Below, in pieces: positions 1 to 6,341 of a stretch of 8,417 nucleotides of DNA. A program made the position numbers and the translations under genes. Under the pieces are notes generated by a model, which was not told the origin of the DNA, did not search any database, and was given only the letters and a program-made list of their open reading frames with translations. This DNA comes from an uncultured Clostridia bacterium (GTDB lineage: Bacteria > Bacillota > Clostridia > TANB77 > CAG-508): NCBI GenBank assembly GCA_944393345.1, contig CALXZW010000058.1:1-8417 (forward strand), written 5' to 3'. The first letter of the stretch is position 1, and every line of letters begins with the position of its first letter.

Positions 1-90
1 TATGCATTAGTAGATGGAAATGTTAAATTTGAAAGAAAAGGTAGAGATAAAAAACAAGTTAGTGTTTATCCAGTAGATACACAAAACTAA
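1..90 (+). CDS. rpmA: 50S ribosomal protein L27, C-terminal 29 residues (partial)
   Basis: Frame 1 is open from the first base to a TAA at 88-90. It reads through the segments DGNVKFERKGRDKK and QVSVYPV, which are the conserved end of bacterial ribosomal protein L27, a large-subunit protein near the peptidyl-transferase centre. The short tail DTQN after the last conserved residues is normal for the family, so the C-terminus is intact and only the 5' part lies outside the window. In Bacillota rpmA usually closes an rplU-ysxB-rpmA group and is followed by obgE, or by spo0B and obg in Bacillus. Here it is followed by a terminator and a glycan operon. The identification rests on a short but very characteristic segment. 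Confidence 0.93.
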   Translation, partial: YALVDGNVKFERKGRDKKQVSVYPVDTQN

Positions 91-96
91 ATATAA

Positions 97-142
97 AAAG
101 GAAGGGGTATAAATATCCCAAAGGAAGGGGTATAAATATCCC
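97..142 (+). repeat. Perfect 23-bp tandem duplication overlapping the rpmA terminator
   Basis: Positions 97-119 and 120-142 are identical, each beginning AAAGGAAGGGG and ending TATCCC. The second copy supplies the ascending arm and loop of the terminator at 120-152. The first copy can form only a short hairpin of its own (104-109 pairing with 114-119, including one G-T pair), because the descending TTCCTT arm and the T-run exist once. This looks like a slippage or unequal-recombination duplication of half a terminator. Confidence 0.9.
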
Positions 143-152
143 TTCCTTTTTT
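120..152 (+). terminator. Intrinsic terminator downstream of rpmA
   Basis: The arm at 120-132 pairs with 137-149. The core is AAAGGAAGGG (120-129) with CCCTTCCTTT (140-149), extended by a G-T pair (130/139) and two A-T pairs, leaving a four-base loop at 133-136. The T-run is TTTTTT at 147-152, with its first three bases also in the stem. This is a classic Rho-independent terminator placed 30 bases after the rpmA stop. It should separate ribosomal-protein transcription from the glycan operon. Confidence 0.9.
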
Positions 153-177
153 ACTAAAATAGAGTAAAAAATATAAT
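150..177 (+). promoter_or_regulatory. Candidate sigma-A promoter, distal
   Basis: A perfect -10 TATAAT lies at 172-177. A weaker -35-like TTTACT (150-155; 4 of 6 matches to TTGACA) lies 16 bases upstream. Transcription would start near 184 and give a leader of about 85 bases before the start at 270. The -35 overlaps the T-run of the terminator. In such AT-rich DNA a chance TATAAT is likely enough that confidence is low. Confidence 0.33.
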
Positions 178-183
178 AAAAAC

Positions 184-212
184 TTGATAATCTAGCTAAT
201 AAATGATAAAAT
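184..212 (+). promoter_or_regulatory. Candidate sigma-A promoter of the glycan operon, proximal
   Basis: TTGATA (184-189; 5 of 6 to the -35 consensus) is followed after exactly 17 bases by TAAAAT (207-212; 5 of 6 to the -10 consensus). An extended -10 TG lies at 204-205. Transcription would start near 219-220, about 50 bases before the start codon chosen at 270. This is the better of the two candidates because of its spacing and extended -10. I see no operator, riboswitch or attenuator fold between it and the gene. Confidence 0.5.
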
Positions 213-256
213 CAAACAGAAATGAGTTTGATGAAGATAAAAAGGATGTTAAGAAA

Positions 257-262
257 AAGGAG
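257..262 (+). promoter_or_regulatory. Ribosome binding site fixing the start of the HAD gene
   Basis: AAGGAG at 257-262 stands seven bases before the ATG at 270, which is ideal spacing. The two in-frame upstream ATGs (222 and 231) have no comparable site, and 222 would lie almost at the +1 of the proximal promoter. This places the start at 270. Confidence 0.82.
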
Positions 263-269
263 AAGAAAA

Positions 270-2195
270 ATGGAAAAAATTATTAGTTTTGATATATGGG
301 ATACAATTTTAAAAAGAAGATGTCATCCAGAAGAAATAAAATTAGCAACAGCAAGATATATTTTCTTAAAATATGGAGACAAATTAAAAGATAAGTATAA
401 TAATATTTATGAAATATTACAAAGAAGAGATGAAATAGAAGCAGAAGAATGTAAAAAAAATAAAGAAAATGCTCATGATGATGAATGTAAAATAATAGAA
501 GTTTTTAGAATATTACAAAAAGAAATATTCAAAGAAGAACTATCAGATATTTCGAAAGAACTATTGAGAGAAGAAATAGAACAAGAGAAAAGAAATATTT
601 TTATAAATCCAGAAATATTGCCAATATTTGAGAAATATAAAAATTTAAAAATGTATTGTATATCTGATTTTTATATGGATGCTAATTCATTAAAAGAATT
701 ATTGGAATATGTTAAAATTCCTGTTAAAATAGAAAAAATATATAGTTCAGCAGATTATTTATTAAATAAAAGAACAGGAAACTTATATAAAAAAGCAGAA
801 GAAGAAATTGGTGTGAAACCAGAAAATCATATTCATGTTGGAGACAATCAATATTCTGATATCGATATGGCACAAAGTTTAGGAATCGAAACAATAAAGA
901 CAACTAAAACAGACTTTGATTTTGTTCCAGAAAAAGGAAGAAAATTTAACTTTAATTTATCATGTATAAAAAGAGAAGAAAAAACAAAGTATGATAAATT
1001 ATTTAATAGTGGAGTTGATCTAGCACCATTGCTATATTTTTTTGGATATAGCATTGTTGAATATGCAATAAAAAATAACATACCAAAAGTGTATTATGCA
1101 ACAAGAGAAGGCGAAACGTTTATTAAAATACATGAAATAATAAAAGAAAATAATCCGTTTGGAATTGAAGTACCAGAATGTGATATTATAGAAGTAAGTA
1201 GAATGGCAACATTTTCAGCATCTTTAAAAGAGTTTTCAATTGCAGAATTACTTCGATTGTGGTCACAATATAGAAATCAAAGTATGAAAGCATTATTTAA
1301 AACATTAGCTATCGACATTGAAAAATATAAATCATACCTAGGTAAATATGATTTAATTCCAGAAGAAAATATAATAGATCCTTGGTTTGATATAAGAGTA
1401 CAAAGATTATGTGCAGATGAGGAATTTACAAGCAAAATCCAACTTGAATTAGATAGAAAAAGAAATGAATTATTAGAATATTTCCAAAATAAAAAAGGAA
1501 TTGTTAATGATGAAACTTCAATGTTTATGGTAGATATAGGATGGAGAGGAACAATACAAGATAATTTAGCACATATATTTACAAATAAAGAAATAGGTGG
1601 ATATTATTTAGCTTTATATGATTATTATAATTTACAACCTAAAAATACTTATAAAATAAGTTATTTAGATGATAAAAATATAAGAGATAATGAAGTTGCA
1701 AGCATGATTACATTATTAGAATGGATTTATAATCCAGGAACAGGAAGTACAATTGAATATAAACAAGGAGAAGCAATTAGAAAAGCAAAAGATGAAGAAA
1801 CAGATATTGTGAAAGAATATATAAAACCATTACAAGATGGAATGTTTGAAGGTGCTAGAATAATTAATGAATATATGAAATATCATCCTTATGAAGCAAA
1901 TGAAACTAAACAATATGTTTATGAATTGATAAGAAATACAAAGACTAATCCAAGTAAAATGTTAATAGAAGCATATTATAGTATGGTATTTAATGACACG
2001 TTTGGAACAGCTGAATATGTTGAAAAAGATGACAAATTAACTACAATGCAAAAATTAAATATATTTAAGTGTAGAGATATGCTTAGAAAAGAAATGTGGA
2101 AAGAAGCTTTTATAGTTCATAATGATATAGAATATATGAATACATTAACAGGAGCAAAATCATTAGTAAGAAAGGTATTGGGTAAAGAAAAATAA
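270..2195 (+). CDS. HAD-superfamily protein with large C-terminal domain, COG5610-like
   Basis: A 641-residue cytoplasmic protein with no signal peptide or membrane segment. Residues 1 to about 210 are a HAD domain. Motif I is SFDIWDT with D8 as nucleophile and T12; motif II is S132 in YCISDFYM; the likely motif III lysine is K167; motif IV is HVGDNQYSD with D192 and D197. The residue two after the nucleophile, normally the acid/base Asp, is W10, with an extra Asp at 11. Known COG5610-type proteins often carry DxFDT here, so ordinary phosphatase activity is doubtful. The remaining roughly 400 residues form a second region with VYYATREGE (274-282), VSRMA (309-313) and MVDIGWRGT (420-428). Such HAD-plus-tail proteins occur in capsule and LPS loci, but their reaction is not established to my knowledge. 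It is the first gene of the operon, 18 bases before the next. The family call is firm; the function is unknown. Confidence 0.8.
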   Translation: MEKIISFDIWDTILKRRCHPEEIKLATARYIFLKYGDKLKDKYNNIYEILQRRDEIEAEECKKNKENAHDDECKIIEVFRILQKEIFKEELSDISKELLREEIEQEKRNIFINPEILPIFEKYKNLKMYCISDFYMDANSLKELLEYVKIPVKIEKIYSSADYLLNKRTGNLYKKAEEEIGVKPENHIHVGDNQYSDIDMAQSLGIETIKTTKTDFDFVPEKGRKFNFNLSCIKREEKTKYDKLFNSGVDLAPLLYFFGYSIVEYAIKNNIPKVYYATREGETFIKIHEIIKENNPFGIEVPECDIIEVSRMATFSASLKEFSIAELLRLWSQYRNQSMKALFKTLAIDIEKYKSYLGKYDLIPEENIIDPWFDIRVQRLCADEEFTSKIQLELDRKRNELLEYFQNKKGIVNDETSMFMVDIGWRGTIQDNLAHIFTNKEIGGYYLALYDYYNLQPKNTYKISYLDDKNIRDNEVASMITLLEWIYNPGTGSTIEYKQGEAIRKAKDEETDIVKEYIKPLQDGMFEGARIINEYMKYHPYEANETKQYVYELIRNTKTNPSKMLIEAYYSMVFNDTFGTAEYVEKDDKLTTMQKLNIFKCRDMLRKEMWKEAFIVHNDIEYMNTLTGAKSLVRKVLGKEK

Positions 2196-2213
2196 GAAAG
2201 GAATATAATTATT

Positions 2214-3185
2214 ATGGAAAATTATATTTTATTATATGGAGATAAAAAGCCAGAAGATAATATATGTATAAAAAATATGTTCAAAAATAATAAACAAATA
2301 AAGTTGGGATGGACAGATTTTGATTATAATGAAAATATGAAAGTAATTAATGATTCTATGAAAGAAGAAATTGAACAAATTATTATTTCAGGTTTTGAAA
2401 TAGGTTGGGACAGAATGGTTAAAGATACCAAAAAGAAATATCCTAATTTAAAAATAAAAGTAATTTGTAATACACAAGACAGTCTTTTATATTATGATTA
2501 TGAGAGGGAGAACTTTTTCAAATTATTAGAATTATCAAAAGAAAACATTATAGATGATATTGCTTTTCTTAGAAAAAGTCAGTATGAAACATATAAAAAT
2601 TTAGGATATAAATGCTCATATTTAAGAGAAAATTACATTTTAAAAGAAAAAGTAAATGCAGAAAAAAATATTGATAACAGTAAAGTGCAACTAGGAATAT
2701 ATCCTTTAAACTATACATGGGATAAGAATATATTTAATCAATTATGTATTGCAAAATTCCTTAAAAATGCTAATTTGAATTATAATTGTTTAGATGCAAG
2801 AATGGAAGAATTCTTGAATACAATGGAAATTTCTAACATGCCAATTAAAATACAAAAAATAGAGGAGAAAAATATAATTGAAGAATTAGTAAAAAACGAT
2901 GTAATAATTTCAACGTCATTTACAGAATATGTACATCCAATATTTTTTATAAGTATGGAATTAGGAATACCATGTTTGATAGGCAATAATTCTGATTTCT
3001 TTGAAGAAAATGATGAATTAAGAAAGTATGTGGTAACTTTGGCTGAAGATGATCCAATAATTAATTCTAAAAAAGTAGAAAAAATATTAGAAAATAAAGA
3101 AAAAATAAAAGAATTGTACAAAAAATGGAAAGTAGAATATAATAAACAAGCACAAACCAGTATAGAAAATTTTATAGAAAAATAG
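2214..3185 (+). CDS. GT-B-like glycosyltransferase paralogue, motifs diverged (possible accessory subunit)
   Basis: A 323-residue soluble protein starting at ATG with AAAGGA (2197-2202) eleven bases upstream. It is collinear with the next gene product. Matching blocks include GFEIGW (60-65), LKIKVI (79-84), the FLRKSQYETYKNLGYKCSYLRENY region (118-141), LGIY (160-163), and FTE...SMELGIPCLIGNNSDFF (236-259) followed by a Lys-rich C-terminal helix. The C-terminal block resembles the donor-binding half of group-1/GT4-like enzymes. Where the neighbour has an E-x7-E pair, this protein has E238 and I246, so the second Glu is missing. Where the neighbour has WHG it has C85-N86-T87. It lacks the neighbour's basic N-terminal stretch of about 60 residues. 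It may transfer a different sugar or be a non-catalytic partner of the neighbour. Homology to the neighbour is clear by eye; activity is uncertain. Confidence 0.68.
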   Translation: MENYILLYGDKKPEDNICIKNMFKNNKQIKLGWTDFDYNENMKVINDSMKEEIEQIIISGFEIGWDRMVKDTKKKYPNLKIKVICNTQDSLLYYDYERENFFKLLELSKENIIDDIAFLRKSQYETYKNLGYKCSYLRENYILKEKVNAEKNIDNSKVQLGIYPLNYTWDKNIFNQLCIAKFLKNANLNYNCLDARMEEFLNTMEISNMPIKIQKIEEKNIIEELVKNDVIISTSFTEYVHPIFFISMELGIPCLIGNNSDFFEENDELRKYVVTLAEDDPIINSKKVEKILENKEKIKELYKKWKVEYNKQAQTSIENFIEK

Positions 3186-3192
3186 AAAGGAA
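3186..3192 (+). promoter_or_regulatory. Ribosome binding site supporting a GTG start
   Basis: AAAGGAA begins immediately after the upstream TAG stop and ends nine bases before the GTG at 3202. No ATG in the same frame lies nearby: the first is codon 25 and has no such site. The GTG is therefore the best start for this gene, the only non-ATG start in the window. Confidence 0.65.
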
Positions 3193-3201
3193 AATAAAGA
3201 A

Positions 3202-4347
3202 GTGCAAAAAATAAAGAATATTTTAAAAAGATTAATAAATAAAGATAGTTTTTTTTATAAAGTGTTAAGTAAAATGTATCATTTTTTAAGTACAATAAAA
3301 TACAGAATAACTCATAATAAGGAAGTAAAAAAAGAACATAAAGAATATCATGGTAGAGTAGAAAAAGCAATAGAAACTATAAAAGGTTTCCAAGGAAAAG
3401 AATATGTTGTATTTTATAATCCAACATGGCTTGGAGTTGCAGCATCTACATTAGGGCTATTTAAAAATAATGTTCCTTTAGAACATGTTTATAGCAAAAA
3501 AGATATTAAGAAAATAGCTAAAAGTATTTCAGAAAATAATATAAAATCCGCAATATTTAGCCAAGTTTGTGATGGATGGACAAGCATTATTGAAAAAATA
3601 AAAAAGATAAATCCAAATATAAAAGTAAAAGTTATTTGGCATGGAAATTGTTATGAGTATTTTAGCGATTTTACGTGGAATTTAAATAAAGAAGTTATGC
3701 AGTTATATAAGCAAGAAAAAATTGATTGTTTTGCATTTGTAAGAAGTACAATGTATGAATTTTATAATAAAACAGGGTTCAAATCATATTATTTACAAAA
3801 TAATGTATACAAAGAAAACAATGGTAAAATAGCTAATAATAACAATAAAAAAACTAAAATAGGAATTTACAATGCAGATTCAAGAGAATTAAAAAATATA
3901 TACACAGCATTAAGTGCTATGAAATTAGTACCGAATGCAATTGCAGATGTTGTTCCGATAAATGCAGAAGCAAAGAAATTTACAGAAATATTAGGATTAG
4001 AAACAACAAGCATTAATGACTATATTCCAAATGAGGAATTAATGAAGAGAATTCAAAAAAATGATATTAACATTTATCCAACATTTACAGAAAATGCACC
4101 TATGTTTCCATTAGAAAGTTTTGAAATGGGAGTTCCTTGTTTATTAGGAAATAACAATGATTATTTTGTAGGAACTAAACTAGGGGAATATGTGATTTTA
4201 GAAAAAGAAGATGATGCGGTGTATATTAAAGATAAAATCATGACAGTGCTAGAACATAAAAAAGAAATTATGAGTTTATATCAAGAATGGAAAAAAGAAT
4301 TTAATAAAAAATGTGAAAAATTAGTTGATGAATTTGTAAAAGAATAG
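3202..4347 (+). CDS. GT-B-fold glycosyltransferase, group-1/GT4-like
   Basis: A 381-residue protein with a GTG start. Residues 1-60 are basic and contain a hydrophobic/aromatic stretch (FFYKVLSKMYHFLSTI, 17-32) that could lie on the membrane surface, though it is not a clear transmembrane helix. The N-terminal half carries GW (125-126) and WHG (146-148). An Asn-rich linker (207-215) leads to the C-terminal half, which begins at KIGIY (219-223). The donor-site motif is E297-x7-E305 followed by SFEMGVPCLLGNN, matching the E-x7-E plus Ala/Ser-x3-Gly pattern of GT4-type retaining glycosyltransferases. It probably adds a nucleotide-activated sugar to a growing surface glycan or a protein acceptor; the actual sugar and acceptor cannot be read. 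The gene lies 16 bases after its diverged paralogue, implying tandem duplication and co-translation. Confidence 0.75.
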   Translation: MQKIKNILKRLINKDSFFYKVLSKMYHFLSTIKYRITHNKEVKKEHKEYHGRVEKAIETIKGFQGKEYVVFYNPTWLGVAASTLGLFKNNVPLEHVYSKKDIKKIAKSISENNIKSAIFSQVCDGWTSIIEKIKKINPNIKVKVIWHGNCYEYFSDFTWNLNKEVMQLYKQEKIDCFAFVRSTMYEFYNKTGFKSYYLQNNVYKENNGKIANNNNKKTKIGIYNADSRELKNIYTALSAMKLVPNAIADVVPINAEAKKFTEILGLETTSINDYIPNEELMKRIQKNDINIYPTFTENAPMFPLESFEMGVPCLLGNNNDYFVGTKLGEYVILEKEDDAVYIKDKIMTVLEHKKEIMSLYQEWKKEFNKKCEKLVDEFVKE

Positions 4348-4350
4348 TAT

Positions 4351-4355
4351 GGAGG
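4351..4355 (+). promoter_or_regulatory. Ribosome binding site fixing the rfbA start
   Basis: GGAGG at 4351-4355 stands eight bases before the ATG at 4364. The in-frame ATG at 4349 overlaps this site and would add five residues not found at RmlA N-termini, so it is not the start. Confidence 0.88.
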
Positions 4356-4363
4356 CTAACGTT

Positions 4364-5257
4364 ATGAAAGGAATTATTTTAGCAGGGGGGACAGGTTCAA
4401 GACTTTACCCATCAACAATAAGTGTATCGAAACAACTAATACCAATTTATGACAAACCAATGATTTATTATCCATTGTCTGTACTACTAATAGCCGGGAT
4501 AAAAGATATTTTATTAATTACAAATGCAGAATGTGTTGAGCAATATAAAAAATTATTAGGAGATGGAAGCTCAATAGGAATAAAAATAGAATATCAAGCA
4601 CAAGAAAGACCAAGAGGAATTGCAGAAGCTTTTATTTTAGGAGAAGAATTTATAGGAGATGATGAAGTATGCTTGATATTAGGAGATAATATCTTTTATG
4701 GACAAGGATTCCAAGATTGCATAGATTTAGCTATTGGAAAAAAAGGAAAAGCAAGAATTTTTGGATATCCAGTTAATAATCCCAAGAGCTTTGGAGTGGT
4801 AGAATTTGATGATAATAACAAGGTATTATCAATTGAAGAAAAACCAGATAATCCAAAATCAAATTATGCAGTACCAGGCTTGTATTTTTATGATAGTTCT
4901 GTAATAGAAAAAGCTAAATTGGTTAAACCGTCAACGCGAGGAGAATTAGAAATATCAACTATTAATGATATGTATTTACAAGAAGGAAAATTAGATATAG
5001 TATTATTAGGAAGAGGATTAGCTTGGCTAGATACAGGTACTCCAAGAGGGCTATTGCAAGCAAGTGATTTCGTCTCAATTGTTCAAGAAAGACAAGGATT
5101 ATATATTGCTTGTATAGAAGAAATAGCATGGAGAAACGGTTGGATAAATAATGAACAACTTGAGAAAATAGGAAAAAAATTAGAAAAAACAGATTATGGT
5201 CAATATATTTTAAGGCTATTAAGTTATGGAGATAAAAAAAAGAGAAGAAATAAATAG
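4364..5257 (+). CDS. rfbA: Glucose-1-phosphate thymidylyltransferase (dTDP-glucose pyrophosphorylase)
   Basis: RfbA/RmlA, 297 residues, the usual length. It makes dTDP-glucose and pyrophosphate from dTTP and glucose-1-phosphate in the cytoplasm, the first step of dTDP-deoxysugar synthesis. The protein opens MKGIILAGGTGSRLYP (nucleotide-binding loop with R13), then SKQLIPIYDKPMIYYPLS with K23. ILGDNIFYG places the metal-binding D108, EEKP lies at 158-161, NYAVPGLYFYD follows, and WLDTGT carries D223. The segment after WLDTGT reads PRGLLQAS; in many RmlA proteins it is H-x-S-LL-x-A, so this position is slightly unusual but outside the core catalytic motifs. The start at 4364 is set by GGAGG and by the family N-terminus. 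It lies 16 bases after the glycosyltransferase and 13 before rfbB. Confidence 0.95.
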   Translation: MKGIILAGGTGSRLYPSTISVSKQLIPIYDKPMIYYPLSVLLIAGIKDILLITNAECVEQYKKLLGDGSSIGIKIEYQAQERPRGIAEAFILGEEFIGDDEVCLILGDNIFYGQGFQDCIDLAIGKKGKARIFGYPVNNPKSFGVVEFDDNNKVLSIEEKPDNPKSNYAVPGLYFYDSSVIEKAKLVKPSTRGELEISTINDMYLQEGKLDIVLLGRGLAWLDTGTPRGLLQASDFVSIVQERQGLYIACIEEIAWRNGWINNEQLEKIGKKLEKTDYGQYILRLLSYGDKKKRRNK

Positions 5258-5258
5258 A

Positions 5259-5263
5259 AGAGG
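5259..5263 (+). promoter_or_regulatory. Ribosome binding site fixing the rfbB start
   Basis: AGAGG at 5259-5263 stands seven bases before the ATG at 5271. An in-frame ATG at 5226 lies inside the end of rfbA, has no such site and would add a 15-residue Lys/Arg-rich tail not found in RmlB, so it is rejected. Confidence 0.82.
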
Positions 5264-5270
5264 TAAGAAA

Positions 5271-6329
5271 ATGAAAAATATTATAGTAACAGGAGGAGCT
5301 GGATTTATCGGTTCAAATTTTGTAAGATATATCTTAAAAGAAAATCAAAATGTAAGAATAATAAATGTAGATAAATTGACATATGCAGGAAATCTAGAAA
5401 ATTTAAAGGGATTAGAAGAAAATCCAAGATATGTTTTTGAAAAAGTAGATATTTGTGATAAAGAAGAAATAAAAAGAGTTATGAAAGTTTATGATGTGGA
5501 TACTATTATAAATTTTGCGGCAGAAAGTCATGTTGATAGATCAATTGAGGATCCTACAGAATTCATCAATACTAATATAAAGGGAGCACAAACTTTATTA
5601 GATGTTGCTAAAAAAATGTGGATCATAGGAGAAGATAAATATAAAGAAGGAGCAAAATATATACAAGTATCTACAGACGAAGTATATGGAAGTTTAGAAA
5701 AAGATGAAGAATGTTTTACTGAAAAAACACCATTAAATCCACATAGCCCTTATTCAGCTAGTAAAGCATCAGCAGATATGTTAGTAAAAGCTTATTATGA
5801 TACATATAAATTTCCAGTTTGCATTACAAGATGTTCAAACAATTATGGGCCATATCAATTTCCTGAAAAATTTATTCCTCTTATTATGAATAATTGCTTA
5901 AAGCATAAATCAATACCAGTATATGGAGATGGAAGTAATATTAGAGATTGGCTATATGTAGAAGATCACTGTGAAGCAATTTATAAAGTATTATTAAATG
6001 GAAAATTAGGAGAAGTTTATAATATTGGTGGACATAATGAAAGAACAAATATACAAATTGTAAAGAAAATTATAAATTATTTACATGATAATATGGATAA
6101 TACTATAAATGAAGATTTAATAACATATGTAAAAGACAGAAAAGGTCATGACAAGAGATATGGAATAAATCCAGAACAGATAACTAAAGAATTAGATTGG
6201 ACTCCAAAGACACAATTTGAAGATGGGATTGTAAAAACAATAAAATGGTATTTAGAAAATCAAGAATGGTTAGAAAATATTGTAAATGGAGAATATGAGA
6301 AATATTATAATAAAATGTACAAAATGTAG
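5271..6329 (+). CDS. rfbB: dTDP-glucose 4,6-dehydratase
   Basis: RfbB/RmlB, 352 residues, full length for this extended short-chain dehydrogenase family. It uses tightly bound NAD+ to turn dTDP-glucose into dTDP-4-keto-6-deoxy-glucose, the branch point for rhamnose and for many deoxy-amino sugars. The NAD-binding loop is TGGAGFIGSNF with G8, G11 and G14. FAAESHVDRSIEDP follows. The catalytic triplet is T135-D136-E137 in STDEVYG, and YSASK supplies Y161 and K165. Substrate-side motifs TRCSNNYGPYQFPEKFIPL and YGDGSNIRDWLYVEDHCEAI are intact. All catalytic residues expected for an active enzyme are present. The start at 5271 follows the ribosome binding site and the standard N-terminus MKNIIVTGGAGFIG. 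The stop codon TAG is the beginning of the next gene's TAGGAG ribosome binding site, indicating tight translational linkage. Confidence 0.96.
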   Translation: MKNIIVTGGAGFIGSNFVRYILKENQNVRIINVDKLTYAGNLENLKGLEENPRYVFEKVDICDKEEIKRVMKVYDVDTIINFAAESHVDRSIEDPTEFINTNIKGAQTLLDVAKKMWIIGEDKYKEGAKYIQVSTDEVYGSLEKDEECFTEKTPLNPHSPYSASKASADMLVKAYYDTYKFPVCITRCSNNYGPYQFPEKFIPLIMNNCLKHKSIPVYGDGSNIRDWLYVEDHCEAIYKVLLNGKLGEVYNIGGHNERTNIQIVKKIINYLHDNMDNTINEDLITYVKDRKGHDKRYGINPEQITKELDWTPKTQFEDGIVKTIKWYLENQEWLENIVNGEYEKYYNKMYKM

Positions 6330-6332
6330 GAG
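6328..6332 (+). promoter_or_regulatory. Ribosome binding site fixing the aminotransferase start
   Basis: AGGAG at 6328-6332 shares two bases with the rfbB stop codon and stands nine bases before the ATG at 6342. The in-frame ATG at 6333 touches the site directly and cannot be served by it, so the protein begins MINVTRSF. Confidence 0.8.
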
Positions 6333-6341
6333 ATGATAAGA

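Noticed and set aside
97..142. CRISPR-like or iteron repeat
   Set aside because: Only two directly adjacent copies without spacers, and the second copy is part of a terminator hairpin; it is a tandem duplication.
222..269. N-terminal extension of the HAD protein from ATG 222
   Set aside because: No ribosome binding site, almost coincident with the predicted +1, and the added Arg/Lys-rich residues precede the normal HAD N-terminus; ATG 270 has AAGGAG.
848..1081. Open frame of 77 codons on the minus strand
   Set aside because: It lies entirely inside the HAD gene, has no ribosome binding site of its own that I can support and resembles no family; it is a by-product of the opposite-strand codon bias.
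2780..3370. Open frame of 196 codons on the minus strand, rich in Leu, Phe and Tyr
   Set aside because: It spans the end of one glycosyltransferase, the gap and the start of the next. Its hydrophobic look comes from reading AAA/GAA/AAT codons backwards. The + strand genes have conserved motifs here.
4349..4363. Five-residue extension of RfbA from ATG 4349
   Set aside because: This ATG overlaps the GGAGG that serves ATG 4364, and RmlA proteins begin MKGIILAGG.
5226..5270. Overlapping upstream start for rfbB inside rfbA
   Set aside because: The extra 15 residues are unlike RmlB and the ribosome binding site at 5259-5263 serves ATG 5271.
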